A stretch of 64,000 nt of DNA from Streptomyces sp. DSM 110735 (lineage in GTDB: Bacteria > Actinomycetota > Actinomycetes > Streptomycetales > Streptomycetaceae), in assembly GCF_016482685.1 (NCBI RefSeq), contig NZ_JACYHF010000005.1, positions 1 through 64,000 on the forward strand, read 5' to 3'. The notes below the pieces were generated by a model, which was not told where the DNA came from, did not search any database, and worked only from the letters and a program-made list of their open reading frames with translations. The stretch's first letter is position 1. Every line of letters begins with the position of its first letter. This document shows positions 1 through 10,041 of this stretch, in pieces. Both the position numbers and the translations under genes were made by a program.

Positions 1-71
1 GAAGCTAAGCCTCACAGCGCCGATGGTACTGCAAGGGGGACCTTGTGGGAGAGTAGGACGCCGCCGAACTC
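1..71 (+). rRNA. rrf: 5S rRNA, 3' part
   Basis: The first 71 bases match the 3' half of Streptomyces 5S rRNA as I know it, including the segment ending in ggacgccgccgaact. The 5' half and the rest of the rRNA operon lie upstream of the window. A strong terminator follows ten bases later, which marks the end of the rrn operon. The exact 3' end is uncertain by one or two bases. Confidence 0.93.
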
Positions 72-80
72 CTTTTGATA

Positions 81-122
81 GGGCTGGTCCCTGAACTTCG
101 GTTCAGGGACCAGCCCTTTTTT
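81..122 (+). terminator. rrn operon terminator
   Basis: A perfect 16-bp stem (gggctggtccctgaac and its complement) closes on a ttcg tetraloop and is followed by a run of T. This is a canonical intrinsic terminator placed directly after the 5S gene. Confidence 0.93.
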
Positions 123-168
123 GTTTTGCTTAACTTTACGTTCATATCGCGCCCGAACCATGGGTCCC

Positions 169-843
169 ATGGCTACCGCTGAAATGCTCAGGGCCGCCGG
201 TGTGGGCGCCGGTCACGAGGTCGTCGTACCGGCCTTCGGGAACGCGGAGATCGCCGAGGCCGTGACCCGCGCGGGCGCGCTGCCGGCCTTCGCCGACATA
301 GACCCCGTCACCTACTGCCTGGACGCCGCTGCCGTGGAGGCGGCGACAACTCCCCGCACCGCGGCCCTCGTTGTCGTACATCGCTTCGGACGGCAGGCGG
401 ACACCCGGGCGTTGCGGGAGGTCGCCGCGCGGCACGGGTTGTTCGTGCTGGAGCACGGCGAGTCCGAGACGCCGTACGACGAGCTGGCTTCCCGCCGGGA
501 GCGGGCTGCTTACCTCGACGCGCGGCTCAAGGGGGTGCGGACTCCCGCCGGGGGCGAGGGGCACACCTATCAGCAGTACGTGGTGCGGGTGCCGGGCAAT
601 GGCAGGCCGGACCGGGACGCGTTCGCGCGGGCCCTGCGGGCCAAGGGAGTTGACTGCCGGGTGCCCGTGCGGACGCCCGTCCACCGGCTGCCCGGATTCC
701 GGCGCGGTGTGTCGCTGCCGGAGACCGAGCGTGCCGCCGACGAGACGCTGGCGCTGCCCGTGGACGCCGCGCTGACGAAGCGGGAGATGCACCGGATCGC
801 CGCTGCCTGCAACGCTCTTGGCGGACTTCTTCAGCCCGCTTGA
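169..843 (+). CDS. shortened DegT/DnrJ/EryC1/StrS aminotransferase-like protein
   Basis: The 224-residue product resembles the sugar or amino-acid aminotransferases of the DegT/DnrJ/EryC1/StrS family, which are usually about 370 residues long. The N-terminal part carries the family segment VGAGHEVVVPAFGN, followed by the FADIDPVTYCLD region. The C-terminal part (YQQYVVRV, then the VPVRTPVHRLPGF segment) matches the family C-terminus. The central 100 or so residues, which normally hold the PLP-binding lysine loop (SF(Y/H)..K), are absent: the sequence jumps from HGLFVLEHGES to the helix before YQQYVVRV. It is probably not a functional PLP transaminase, although the frame is open and codon use is normal. 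ATG at 169 or 160 is possible; neither has a good ribosome binding site. It lies between the rrn operon and tRNA-Thr. Confidence 0.75.
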   Translation: MATAEMLRAAGVGAGHEVVVPAFGNAEIAEAVTRAGALPAFADIDPVTYCLDAAAVEAATTPRTAALVVVHRFGRQADTRALREVAARHGLFVLEHGESETPYDELASRRERAAYLDARLKGVRTPAGGEGHTYQQYVVRVPGNGRPDRDAFARALRAKGVDCRVPVRTPVHRLPGFRRGVSLPETERAADETLALPVDAALTKREMHRIAAACNALGGLLQPA

Positions 844-862
844 TGATCGGCCCCGAACGGAT

Positions 863-892
863 TTGGGAACCCGTGCGTGTTCGGGGTACGAT
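863..892 (+). promoter_or_regulatory. probable promoter of tRNA-Thr
   Basis: TTGGGA (863-868) and TACGAT (887-892) are separated by 18 bp and fit the vegetative sigma factor consensus. Transcription would start near 899, about 30 bases before the mature tRNA. Confidence 0.55.
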
Positions 893-930
893 CTTCTTGT
901 TGCCGCGAGGGAAACCTCGAAAGCGACAAG

Positions 931-1003
931 GCCCCTATAGCTCAGTCGGTAGAGCGTCTCCATGGTAAGGAGAAGGTCAACGGTTCGATTCCGTTTGGGG
1001 GCT
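931..1003 (+). tRNA. thrT: tRNA-Thr (anticodon GGT)
   Basis: A full cloverleaf can be drawn. The acceptor stem gccccta pairs with tgggggc (996-1002), the D stem is gctc/gagc, and the anticodon stem is tctcc/ggaga with loop atggtaa. The T arm is aacgg-ttcgatt-ccgtt. The anticodon at 964-966 is GGT, reading ACC/ACU threonine codons. The CCA end is not encoded, as is common in Streptomyces. Confidence 0.96.
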
Positions 1004-1010
1004 CAGCGAA

Positions 1011-1040
1011 AAAGACCCCGCCCCTTCGGGCGGGGTCTTT
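1011..1040. terminator. bidirectional terminator, tRNA-Thr / osaC
   Basis: A 12-bp stem (aaagaccccgcc/ggcggggtcttt) with a short cttc-type loop begins with A residues and ends with T residues, so it works in both directions. It serves the tRNA on the plus strand and osaC, which ends at 1084 on the minus strand. Confidence 0.88.
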
Positions 1041-1083
1041 CGCATGTCCGGGGGACAGACGCGGGGGCCGGTGGCCCCGGGCC

Positions 1084-3834
1084 TCAGTCCTGTTGGAGGC
1101 CCGGAACCCGCATGGCCAGGATCGCCATGTCGTCGGACGGGGCGTCGGAGGCGAAGCGCTCGACCGCGCGCAGGATGCGGGCGGCCACGGCGCCCGCGGT
1201 GAGTCCCGTGCAGGTGGTGAGGACGTCGGCGAGGCCGTCGTCGCCCAACATGCGGGCGCCCTCGCGGCGTTCGGTGACGCCGTCCGTGACGCACAGGAGC
1301 ACGTCGCCGGGGTCGAGGGTGACCGTCTGCTCGTACAGCTCCAGGTCCTCGATCACGCCGAGCAGGGGCTGCGGTTCGGCGGCGGCTTCCACCGTGCCGT
1401 TCTGACGCAGGCGCAGCGGGAGCGGGTGGCCCGCGCAGACCATCTTCATCTCGGCGCCGCCGTCGGGCTGGGGGCGCAACTCGCCGTAGAGCAGGGTGAG
1501 GAAGCGGCTGCGGTCGCCCTCGTCGAGGATCGCGGAGTTGAGGCGCTCCAGGACCGCCGGGCCGCTCAGGCCCTCGCGGGCGAGCAGGCGCAGGGCGTGC
1601 CGGGCGAGTCCGGTGACGGCGGCGGCGTTCGGTCCTGTGCCGCAGACGTCGCCGATGGCGAAGCCGTAGGCGCCGTCGCCGATCGGGAAGAGGTCGTAGA
1701 AGTCGCCGCCGACCTCGTTGCCCTCGCCGGCCGCGCGGTAGATGACGTCGACCTCGACGCCGTCGATGTGCGGCAGGCCCGGGGGCAGCAGGCTGCGCTG
1801 GAGGGACTGGCTGATGGCCGTGCGCTCCGAGTACAGGCGGGCGTTGTCCAGGGCGAGCGCGGCACGGCGGGAGAGGTCCTCGGCCAGTTCCAGGATCTCC
1901 TGGCGGAAGTGTTCGTCCGTGGGCTTGCCCAGGGTGAGCATGCCGATGACGCGGTTGCGGGCGACCAGCGGGAGGACCACGGTCTCGCCGCCGACGGCGG
2001 AGGCGGTCGCCAGGGTCGGTCCGATGCTCGCGGTGAGCTGCTGTGCGGGACCGCCGCCGAGACCGAGGCTGCGCATGGAGCTGCGCAGGGCCGCCTGGTG
2101 GGCGACCTCGCCGGGCAGTGGCCAGACCTGGGCGCCGGGGGTGAGGACGGGCTCGGGCGGGGGGATCTTCGACAGCAGGGACTTGATGCCGTCGATGAGT
2201 TCCTCGTCCTCGTGCAGGACGTACGACAGATAGGGGTCGGAGGCGGGGTCGGCGATCGTGTAGACCGCGCACCAGGTGGCCAGGGTCGGGACCGTCATCT
2301 GGGCCATGAGGGCCAGTGTCTGGTCGCGGTCGAGGGTGCCGGCGAGCAGGTCGGACGCCTCGACCAGGAAGCTGAGCGAGCCGCGGCGCAGCCGTTCCAG
2401 TTCGCCGAGGCGGGCCGATTCGACGGCCAGGGCGATGCGGTCGGCGGCGAACTGCAGGCGCAGTGCCTCCTCGTTGGAGTAGCGGCCGGGTCCCTCGGCG
2501 GCGACGCCCAGGGAGCCGGTGAGGCGCCCCTCGACCTTGAGCGGCACCGTGACGACCGAGCGCATGCCGGTACCGGCGAGGAGGGGGACGGCGCCGGGCA
2601 CGGAGGTGAGGTCCTCGTGGACGGCGGGCATCCGGGCGGAGCCGTAGCGGCCGGGTCCCGCCTCGACGGGGACGCGGGCGAAGCGCTGGCGGGCGGAGGG
2701 CAGTCCGGTGGAGGCGCGGACCTCCAGTTCGGTCTCGTCGTCGGTGGCCAGGAGCAGGAAGGCGGAGTCGCCGTCGAGCATGTCGCGGGCGCGTTCGACC
2801 GTGCGCTGGAGGAGACCGTCGAGGTCGTCCGGGGCGGGGGAGCCGATGAAGACCTCGAAGGGGTCGGCGCTCGGGCCGTCGGCGCCGCCCTGGTCGCCCG
2901 CGGGTCCGCGGGAGGGGGTCTGGAGGACGGCGCGCTCGTGGTCGCGGACCAGGAGGCAGACGGTGGAGGGCTCGCCCTCGGTGTCGCGGACTCTGAGGTG
3001 GGAGGCGTAGACGGGGGTGACGCGGCCGTCGGAGCGGCGGACGCCGTAGCTGCCCTCCCAGCGGGAGAGCTGGAGCGCCTCGGCGATGCCGGTGCCGGTG
3101 CCCGGGGTGTGCGGCCAGGCGGCGAGGTCGGTCAGCGGCTTGCCGACGACGTCGTCGGCGGCGTACCCGAAGAGGTCCTCGGCGTCCTCGTTCCAGGCGC
3201 TGACCGAGCCCTTGCGGTCGATCTGGAGGACGGCCACGCGGACCCGGCCGTCGGCGGTGGGCAGCAGGTCGGGGGGCAGGGCGGGACCGGCGGTGCGGGT
3301 GCCGAGCGGGCGTTCGGGCAGGTCGAGCTGGAACCAGACGTTCTTGTGGGTGGAGGTGTACTCCACGCCCCAGCGGGAGGCGAGCGCGGCGCAGAGCTGG
3401 AGGCCGCGGCCGCCCTCGCGGTCGGGGCTGCCCATGACCGCGTGGGCGTTCTGCAGCGGGACCTCGCGCTCGGGGTAGCGGTCGGAGACCTCGATGCGGA
3501 CGCCGGGCTCGGTGCGCAGGCACAGGACCTCGGCCTCGGTGCCCGCGTGGACGACGGCGTTGGTCACCAGTTCGCTGGTGAGGACCACGGCGTCGTCGAC
3601 GATGTCGGCGAAGCCCCAGCCCTGGAGGGTGTCGCGGACGAAGGACCGGGCGGTCGCGACCGATCGCCCCACGGGCTCGAAGCTGGCGGCCGCGCGCGCG
3701 GTGATCACAGAACTCCCTGACCTGTCGTCTACGTGCAAGGCGATGGGACCGGCGGGCTCACGCCGCTGCCGCGGCATCCGCTCGCCCTTCGGCCCCTGCT
3801 CCGGGGTCTGTTCCCCCGGGATCGCTCCGGTCAT
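1084..3834 (-). CDS. osaC: OsaC-type multidomain anti-sigma kinase / PP2C phosphatase
   Basis: The 916-residue regulator has, in order: an RsbW-like GHKL ATPase (about residues 48-150; N-box ELVTNAVVHAG, G-box REGGRGLQL), a PAS domain (about 200-290), two GAF-like domains (about 330-475 and 490-665) and a C-terminal SpoIIE/PP2C phosphatase (about 685-910). The phosphatase metal-site motifs GGDFYDLF, GDVCGTG and SDDMA are all present. The architecture and position next to osaA/osaB match S. coelicolor OsaC (SCO5747), which modulates the osmotic-stress sigma factor SigB. It is cytosolic, with no membrane segment. An internal ATG at 3777 (MPRQRREP) is an alternative start. It diverges from osaA across a 438-bp gap. 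Confidence 0.9.
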   Translation of the reverse strand: MTGAIPGEQTPEQGPKGERMPRQRREPAGPIALHVDDRSGSSVITARAAASFEPVGRSVATARSFVRDTLQGWGFADIVDDAVVLTSELVTNAVVHAGTEAEVLCLRTEPGVRIEVSDRYPEREVPLQNAHAVMGSPDREGGRGLQLCAALASRWGVEYTSTHKNVWFQLDLPERPLGTRTAGPALPPDLLPTADGRVRVAVLQIDRKGSVSAWNEDAEDLFGYAADDVVGKPLTDLAAWPHTPGTGTGIAEALQLSRWEGSYGVRRSDGRVTPVYASHLRVRDTEGEPSTVCLLVRDHERAVLQTPSRGPAGDQGGADGPSADPFEVFIGSPAPDDLDGLLQRTVERARDMLDGDSAFLLLATDDETELEVRASTGLPSARQRFARVPVEAGPGRYGSARMPAVHEDLTSVPGAVPLLAGTGMRSVVTVPLKVEGRLTGSLGVAAEGPGRYSNEEALRLQFAADRIALAVESARLGELERLRRGSLSFLVEASDLLAGTLDRDQTLALMAQMTVPTLATWCAVYTIADPASDPYLSYVLHEDEELIDGIKSLLSKIPPPEPVLTPGAQVWPLPGEVAHQAALRSSMRSLGLGGGPAQQLTASIGPTLATASAVGGETVVLPLVARNRVIGMLTLGKPTDEHFRQEILELAEDLSRRAALALDNARLYSERTAISQSLQRSLLPPGLPHIDGVEVDVIYRAAGEGNEVGGDFYDLFPIGDGAYGFAIGDVCGTGPNAAAVTGLARHALRLLAREGLSGPAVLERLNSAILDEGDRSRFLTLLYGELRPQPDGGAEMKMVCAGHPLPLRLRQNGTVEAAAEPQPLLGVIEDLELYEQTVTLDPGDVLLCVTDGVTERREGARMLGDDGLADVLTTCTGLTAGAVAARILRAVERFASDAPSDDMAILAMRVPGLQQD

Positions 3835-4272
3835 GCTCCGCGGCCGCCCCTCCGATAACCGCTCTTCGTCGTCTCGGCGCGGGGCCGAGCGGGCCGGTGC
3901 GGCTGGACAGCCCGGTGCAAGGTTACTTACCTTCGCCGTCCGAGCGGATGCCGGTCACCGGTGTTTACCCCCCAGGGTGTGCGGACGATGTGCGAAGCTG
4001 CCGAACTGTTATGGCCTGGTTCGGCCGGGGTGAAACACTGGGCAGGATTTTGATGAAGGTCCGGCCGGACCGCGTGTGTTCCGTGAGCGGCGGGCAGCAG
4101 CCCCTGGTGCGGCCGGAACTTCGCGGACAGCGGTAACGGCAGGAGTGCCGGGCGGCCGTAGCGGCCGGGCGGTGACGAGTACGCGGAAGCAATCCGGGGC
4201 GCCGGCCGGCGGCGCACCGGGCCGGCGCAGCCGGGCACGGCAGTGACGGTCTACCCCTCCGGGAGGGACACA
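3835..4272. promoter_or_regulatory. divergent osaC-osaA control region with 14-bp palindrome
   Basis: This 438-bp gap separates the divergent osaC and osaA genes and holds no convincing gene. It contains a perfect 14-bp palindrome GGTCCGGCCGGACC at 4058-4071 and a smaller one, CACCGGTG, at 3956-3963. I could not place -10/-35 boxes with confidence. The palindrome is a candidate operator or start-site-proximal element; no protein can be assigned to it from sequence alone. Confidence 0.4.
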
Positions 4273-7200
4273 GTGGAGTCTGGCGCAGCGACGCGGGGCA
4301 CGAAGACGCGCGCGAAGGGCGGACCGTCCGCGCGGAGGGGCGGGGGCACCACCACCGTGGACACCGCTGCCCTGAACCGGTTGCTGTCGGCTCTGGAGGC
4401 CATGCGGGACGGCAATTTCCGCAAGCGGCTCACGGTGTCCGGCGACGGGGTGATGTCGGAGATCGCGGCGGTCTTCAACGAGGTCGCCGACCGCAATCTG
4501 CATCTGACCGGTGAGCTGGCGCGGGTGCGGCGCATGGTCGGGCGCGAGGGCAAGCTCACGGAGCGGCTGGAGACGGGGGCGTGCGAGGGCTCCTGGGCGG
4601 CCGCCGTGGAGAACTCCAACGCGCTGGTCGACGAGCTGGTGTGGCCGGTCTCGGAGGTCAGCCGGGTGCTGACGGCGGTCGCCGAGGGCGATCTGTCGCC
4701 GCGCATGGATCTGCGCACCGAGGCGCCGGACGGGACCGGGCATCCGCTGCGGGGCGAGTTCCTCAAGGTGGGCCGGACCGTCAACAACCTGGTGGACCAG
4801 CTCTCCACGTTCACCGACGAGGTGACGCGGGTCGCCATCGAGGTCGGCACCGAGGGCAAGCTCGGCGGTCAGGCCAAGGTGCGGGGCATGTCGGGTTCGT
4901 GGAAGGACCTGACGGAGTCCGTCAACACCATGGCGAACCGGCTCACCGCGCAGGTGCGGGACATCGCCCTGGTGACGACGGCGGTCGCGAGCGGTGATCT
5001 CTCGCGCAAGGTCACCGTGCAGGTGGCGGGCGAGATGCTGGAGCTGAAGAACACCGTCAACACGATGGTGGAGCAGCTCTCGTCCTTCTCCTCCGAGGTG
5101 ACGCGGGTCGCCCGTGAGGTGGGCACCGAGGGCATCCTGGGCGGTCAGGCGCAGGTGCCCGGGGTGGCCGGGGTGTGGAAGGAGCTGACCGACTCCGTCA
5201 ACACGATGGCCGGGAACCTCACCGCGCAGGTGCGCGGGATCTCCCAGGTGACGACGGCGGTCGCGAACGGTGACCTGTCCCAGAAGGTGACGGTGCCCGC
5301 GCGCGGCGAGGTCGCGCAGCTCGCCGAGACGATCAACCAGATGACCGAGACGCTGCGGATCTTCGCGGACGAGGTCACGCGGGTGGCGAACGAGGTCGGC
5401 GCCGAGGGGCGCCTTGGCGGTCAGGCCAATGTGCCGGGCGCGGCGGGCACCTGGAAGGACCTGACGGACTCGGTCAACACGGTGTTCCGGAACCTGACCA
5501 CGCAGGTGCGGGACATCGCGGCCGTGACGACCGCCGTGGCGAACGGCGATCTGTCGCAGAAGGTCACGGTGGACGTGGCCGGTGAGATGCTGGAGCTGAA
5601 GAACACCGTCAACGGCATGGTGGACCAGCTCTCGGCGTTCGGTGCCGAGGTGACCCGGGTCGCGCGGGAGATCGGTGTCGAGGGTGAGCTGGGCGGTCAG
5701 GCGCAGGTGTCCGGCGCGGCCGGTACCTGGAAGGACCTGACGGACTCGGTCAACACCGCGTTCCGCAACCTGACCGGTCAGGTGCGCAACATCGCCCAGG
5801 TGACGACGGCGGTGGCCAACGGCGACCTCTCGCAGAAGGTCACCGTGGACGTCTCCGGCGAGATGCTCAAGCTGAAGAACACCGTGAACACCATGGTGGA
5901 CCAGCTCTCCAGCTTCGCCGACCAGGTGACGCGGATGGCCCGTGACGTGGGCACGGAGGGGCGCCTGGGGGGTCAGGCGCGGGTGGACGGTGTCTCGGGC
6001 ACCTGGAAGGAGCTGACGGACTCCGTCAACCTCATGGCCAACAACCTGACCATGCAGGTGCGCAACATCTCCCAGGTGACGACGGCGGTGGCGCGCGGTG
6101 ATCTGTCGCAGAAGATCGGCGTGGACGCGCGCGGGGAGATCCTGGAGCTGAAGAACACCATCAACACGATGGTGGACCAGCTCTCCGCCTTCGCCGACCA
6201 GGTGACCCGGGTCGCCCGTGACGTGGGCACCGAGGGGCGCCTGGGCGGTCAGGCGCAGGTGCCGGGTGTGGCCGGTGTGTGGCGGGACCTCACCGAGTCG
6301 GTGAACGGCATGGCGGGCAACCTCACCGGCCAGGTGCGCAACATCGCGCAGGTCGCGACCGCGGTGGCGCGCGGCGACCTCTCCCAGAAGATCACCGTGG
6401 ACGCGCGCGGGGAGATCCTGGAGCTCAAGAACACGCTGAACACGATGGTGGACCAGCTCTCCTCGTTCGCGCAGGAGGTCACGCGCGTCGCCCGTGAGGT
6501 GGGCACGGAGGGCATCCTCGGCGGTCAGGCGGAGGTCCAGGGTGTCTCGGGCACCTGGAAGGACCTCACGCAGTCCGTGAACTTCATGGCGAACAACCTG
6601 ACGAGTCAGGTGCGCAACATCGCCGAGGTCACGACGGCGGTGGCCAAGGGTGACCTGTCGAAGAAGATCACCGTCGACGCCAAGGGCGAGATCCTCGAAC
6701 TGGTCACCACGGTCAACACGATGGTGGACCAGCTCTCCAGCTTCGCCGAGCAGGTGACCCGGGTGGCCCGTGAGGTGGGCACCGAGGGCATCCTGGGCGG
6801 TCAGGCGCATGTGCCGGGTGTCACGGGCATCTGGAAGGACCTGAGCAACAACGTCAACCTGATGGCCAACAACCTGACCATGCAGGTGCGCAACATCTCG
6901 CAGGTCGCCTCGGCGGTGGCCAACGGCGACCTGACCCGTCAGGTGACCATCGAGGCGCGCGGCGAGGTGGCGCAGCTCGCGGACACCATCAACATCATGG
7001 TGAAGACGCTGAGTTCGTTCGCGGACCAGGTCACCAAGGTGGCCCGCGAGGTGGGTACGGACGGCATCCTGGGCGGTCAGGCGCACGTTCCCGGTGTGGC
7101 GGGCACGTGGAAGGACCTCACCGAGTCGGTGAACGGGATGGCGTCCAACCTGACCGGCCAGGTGCGCAACATCGCGATGGTGACGACGGCCATCGCCAAG

Positions 7201-9747
7201 GGTGATCTGACCAAGAAGATCGACATCGACGCCCGGGGCGAGATCCTGGAGCTGAAGACGACGATCAACACGATGGTGGACCAGCTCTCGTCGTTCGCCC
7301 AGGAGGTCACCCGCGTGGCCCGTGAGGTGGGCACGGAGGGCATCCTGGGCGGTCAGGCGCGGGTGCGGGACGTGGACGGCACCTGGCGGGACCTGACGGA
7401 GTCCGTGAACGAGATGGCCGGGAACCTGACCCGGCAGGTGCGCGCGATCGCCAAGGTCGCCACGGCCGTGACACGCGGCGATCTGAACCTGAAGATCGAC
7501 GTGGACGCCTCCGGCGAGATCCAGGAACTCCAGGACTCCATCAACAAGATGATCGCCAATCTGCGCGACACCACGATCGTCAACAAGGAACAGGACTGGC
7601 TCAAGGGCAACCTGGCCCGGATCTCCGCGCTCATGCAGGGGCGCCGTGATCTCAAGGACGTCGCCTCGCTCATCATGAGCGAGCTGACGCCGGTGGTCTC
7701 GGCGCAGCACGGCGCGTTCTTCCTGGCGATGCCGCTGGTGGACGGCCAGGAGATCGGCGGCGACTCCGAGGACGGGTACGAGCTGCGGCTGCTGGGGTCG
7801 TACGGCTGCACGACGGGGGCGATGCCGACGTCGTTCCGTCCCGGTGAGGGGCTGATCGGCGCGGTGGCGCAGGAGAAGCACACGCTGCTCGTGGAGCCCC
7901 CGGCCGGCTATCTCAAGATCACCTCGGGGCTGGGCGAGGCTCGGCCCGCGCAACTGATCGTGCTGCCGGTGGTCTTCGAGGGCAAGGTGCTCGGCGTGAT
8001 CGAGCTGGCGTCGTTCACCAGGTTCACGCACATCCAGCGGGACTTCCTCAGCCAGATCGCGGAGATGATCGCGACCAGCGTCAACACCATCTCGGTCAAC
8101 ACCAAGACCGAGCAGTTGCTGGCGCAGTCGCAGGAGCTGACCGAGCAACTGCGGGAGCGGTCGGCGGAGTTGGAGAACCGGCAGAAGGCGCTGCAGTCCT
8201 CCAACGCCGAACTGGAGGAGAAGGCCGAGCTGTTGGCCCGGCAGAACCGCGACATCGAGGTCAAGAACACCGAGATCGAGGAGGCGCGGCAGGTCCTGGA
8301 GGAGCGTGCCGAGCAGCTCGCGGTGTCGATGCGGTACAAGAGCGAGTTCCTCGCCAACATGTCGCACGAGCTGCGTACGCCGCTCAACTCCCTGCTGATC
8401 CTGGCCAAGTTGCTCGCCGACAACGCGGAGACCAACCTCTCCCCGAAGCAGGTGGAGTTCGCCGAGACCATTCACGGTGCGGGCTCCGACCTGCTCCAGC
8501 TCATCAACGACATCCTCGATCTGTCGAAGGTCGAGGCGGGCAAGATGGACGTCTCGCCGACGCGGATCGCGCTGGTCCAGCTCGTGGACTACGTGGAGGC
8601 GACCTTCCGGCCGCTGACGGCGGAGAAGGGGCTGGACCTGTCGGTGCGGGTCTCGCCTGAGCTGCCCGCGACCCTGCACACGGACGAGCAGCGGCTGCTC
8701 CAGGTGCTGCGCAACCTGCTGTCCAACGCGGTGAAGTTCACCGACTCGGGCTCGGTGGAGCTGGTGATCCGGCCCGCCGGGACGGACGTACCGCAGTCCA
8801 TCCGGGAGCAGTTGCTGGAGGCGGGCTCGCTGACCGATCCGGACGCGCCGCTGATCGCGTTCTCGGTGACCGACACCGGCATCGGGATCGCCGCGAGCAA
8901 GATGCGGGTGATCTTCGAGGCGTTCAAGCAGGCCGACGGCACGACCAGCCGCAAGTACGGCGGCACCGGGCTCGGTCTGTCGATCTCCCGTGAGATCGCC
9001 CAGTTGCTCGGCGGTGAGATCCACGCGCAGAGCGAGCCGGGGCGCGGCTCGACGTTCACGCTGTATCTGCCGCTGCACCTCAACGGGCTGCCGCCGCAGG
9101 GCTATTACCAGCAGTCCGTGCCGCAACTGGAGGCCGGTGAGCTGGTCGCCGCCTCCGAGGCGCGGGTGTCCACGGAGCTGTCGGCGGCGGAGACCGAGAC
9201 CCCGGCCGAGGTGAAGTCGTACCGGGAGACGCAGAACGGGCCCGCCGCGCTCTTCCGGCGGCGCCGTCGCTCCGCGACCCCGGAACCCCGCCTGGAGCTG
9301 CCTCAGGCGCCCGCCGAGCAGCAGGAGGGCGAGGCGCGGGCGGAGTCCACCGTGCGGTTCGGCGGTGAGAAGGTGCTGATCGTCGACGACGACGTGCGCA
9401 ACGTGTTCGCGCTCACCAGCGTCCTGGAGCAGCACGGCCTCGCGGTGCTGTACGCCGAGAACGGCCGCGAGGGCATCGAGGTGCTTGAGCAGCACGACGA
9501 CGTGGTGGTCGTGCTGATGGACATCATGATGCCGGAGATGGACGGCTACGCGACGACCACGGCGATCCGCAGGATGCCGCAGTTCGCGGGGCTGCCGATC
9601 ATCGCGCTGACGGCCAAGGCGATGAAGGGCGACCGGGAGAAGGCGCTGCAGTCGGGCGCCTCCGACTACGTCACCAAGCCGGTCGACCCGGACCATCTGC
9701 TGGGTGTCATGCGACAGTGGATGCGGCCGGAATCGAACGGTGGCTGA
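4273..9747 (+). CDS. osaA: OsaA-type poly-HAMP hybrid sensor histidine kinase
   Basis: A very large (1824-residue) cytosolic hybrid kinase. After a short basic N-terminus, residues about 40-1100 form a continuous chain of HAMP-type repeats with a 92-residue period. A GAF domain (about 1110-1280) and a coiled coil follow. The histidine kinase core has H-box [11 protein letters not shown] with His1365 and an ATPase domain (G-box [10 protein letters not shown]). A C-terminal receiver carries phospho-acceptor Asp1750 in [11 protein letters not shown]. There is no membrane segment. The GTG at 4273 is chosen because GGGAGGG lies 5 bp before it; the GTG at 4243 lacks a site. The protein matches S. 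coelicolor OsaA (SCO5748), which with OsaB governs osmoadaptation and affects antibiotic production. Its repeats resemble those of fungal Nik1/Os-1 osmosensor kinases. Confidence 0.93.
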   Translation: MESGAATRGTKTRAKGGPSARRGGGTTTVDTAALNRLLSALEAMRDGNFRKRLTVSGDGVMSEIAAVFNEVADRNLHLTGELARVRRMVGREGKLTERLETGACEGSWAAAVENSNALVDELVWPVSEVSRVLTAVAEGDLSPRMDLRTEAPDGTGHPLRGEFLKVGRTVNNLVDQLSTFTDEVTRVAIEVGTEGKLGGQAKVRGMSGSWKDLTESVNTMANRLTAQVRDIALVTTAVASGDLSRKVTVQVAGEMLELKNTVNTMVEQLSSFSSEVTRVAREVGTEGILGGQAQVPGVAGVWKELTDSVNTMAGNLTAQVRGISQVTTAVANGDLSQKVTVPARGEVAQLAETINQMTETLRIFADEVTRVANEVGAEGRLGGQANVPGAAGTWKDLTDSVNTVFRNLTTQVRDIAAVTTAVANGDLSQKVTVDVAGEMLELKNTVNGMVDQLSAFGAEVTRVAREIGVEGELGGQAQVSGAAGTWKDLTDSVNTAFRNLTGQVRNIAQVTTAVANGDLSQKVTVDVSGEMLKLKNTVNTMVDQLSSFADQVTRMARDVGTEGRLGGQARVDGVSGTWKELTDSVNLMANNLTMQVRNISQVTTAVARGDLSQKIGVDARGEILELKNTINTMVDQLSAFADQVTRVARDVGTEGRLGGQAQVPGVAGVWRDLTESVNGMAGNLTGQVRNIAQVATAVARGDLSQKITVDARGEILELKNTLNTMVDQLSSFAQEVTRVAREVGTEGILGGQAEVQGVSGTWKDLTQSVNFMANNLTSQVRNIAEVTTAVAKGDLSKKITVDAKGEILELVTTVNTMVDQLSSFAEQVTRVAREVGTEGILGGQAHVPGVTGIWKDLSNNVNLMANNLTMQVRNISQVASAVANGDLTRQVTIEARGEVAQLADTINIMVKTLSSFADQVTKVAREVGTDGILGGQAHVPGVAGTWKDLTESVNGMASNLTGQVRNIAMVTTAIAKGDLTKKIDIDARGEILELKTTINTMVDQLSSFAQEVTRVAREVGTEGILGGQARVRDVDGTWRDLTESVNEMAGNLTRQVRAIAKVATAVTRGDLNLKIDVDASGEIQELQDSINKMIANLRDTTIVNKEQDWLKGNLARISALMQGRRDLKDVASLIMSELTPVVSAQHGAFFLAMPLVDGQEIGGDSEDGYELRLLGSYGCTTGAMPTSFRPGEGLIGAVAQEKHTLLVEPPAGYLKITSGLGEARPAQLIVLPVVFEGKVLGVIELASFTRFTHIQRDFLSQIAEMIATSVNTISVNTKTEQLLAQSQELTEQLRERSAELENRQKALQSSNAELEEKAELLARQNRDIEVKNTEIEEARQVLEERAEQLAVSMRYKSEFLANMSHELRTPLNSLLILAKLLADNAETNLSPKQVEFAETIHGAGSDLLQLINDILDLSKVEAGKMDVSPTRIALVQLVDYVEATFRPLTAEKGLDLSVRVSPELPATLHTDEQRLLQVLRNLLSNAVKFTDSGSVELVIRPAGTDVPQSIREQLLEAGSLTDPDAPLIAFSVTDTGIGIAASKMRVIFEAFKQADGTTSRKYGGTGLGLSISREIAQLLGGEIHAQSEPGRGSTFTLYLPLHLNGLPPQGYYQQSVPQLEAGELVAASEARVSTELSAAETETPAEVKSYRETQNGPAALFRRRRRSATPEPRLELPQAPAEQQEGEARAESTVRFGGEKVLIVDDDVRNVFALTSVLEQHGLAVLYAENGREGIEVLEQHDDVVVVLMDIMMPEMDGYATTTAIRRMPQFAGLPIIALTAKAMKGDREKALQSGASDYVTKPVDPDHLLGVMRQWMRPESNGG
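4390..7570 (+). repeat. in-frame 276-bp (92-codon) HAMP repeat array within osaA
   Basis: The W(K/R)(D/E)L codons recur at exactly 276-bp spacing (Trp codons at 4900, 5176 and 5452, and onward). I count ten such units and eleven GDL(S/T/N) motifs, plus a diverged first unit near 4390. Identity between units is high at protein level and also visible in DNA, for example atggtggaccagctctcc recurring. Confidence 0.9.
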
Positions 9748-9853
9748 GCGCCGGGCGATCCCGGTGCCGGGGTTGTGGCGGCAGTGCCGCGAGCCCCGGT
9801 GACGGTGTGACAGGACGGGATGTGACGGAGGACTCACATCCCCGGCAGGTGTC

Positions 9854-9879
9854 GGAATCCCGGATTCCGGGAACGTTCC
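9854..9879. promoter_or_regulatory. two adjacent palindromes upstream of osaB
   Basis: GGAATCC-c-GGATTCC (9854-9868) is followed directly by GGAACGTTCC (9870-9879), in the 294-bp gap between osaA and osaB. They could be an operator for osaB or a weak terminator of osaA; there is no T-run. A possible -10 element TACGAT lies at 9954-9959, without a clear -35. Confidence 0.35.
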
Positions 9880-10041
9880 GGGCCCGGCCCGCGTTTCCGC
9901 TCCGTGCACAGTGACATCACGGTGACAGGGTGTGGCGACGGGCGGGGTGCGGCTACGATGACCGGCACAAGGACGGGCGGCGAAAGGGAGTCGTCCCCTG
10001 GGGCGGCGCCCGGTGTACCGCCGGGGCGAGGAGGGCGGGCC

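Noticed and set aside
877..3720. A 947-codon plus-strand frame through tRNA-Thr and antisense to osaC
   Set aside because: It reads through the tRNA and a terminator and is antisense to a protein with intact kinase and phosphatase motifs.
4390..7570. Assembly artefact or frameshift in the repeated part of osaA
   Set aside because: The frame stays open through all units and units differ by many substitutions, so this is a real protein array.
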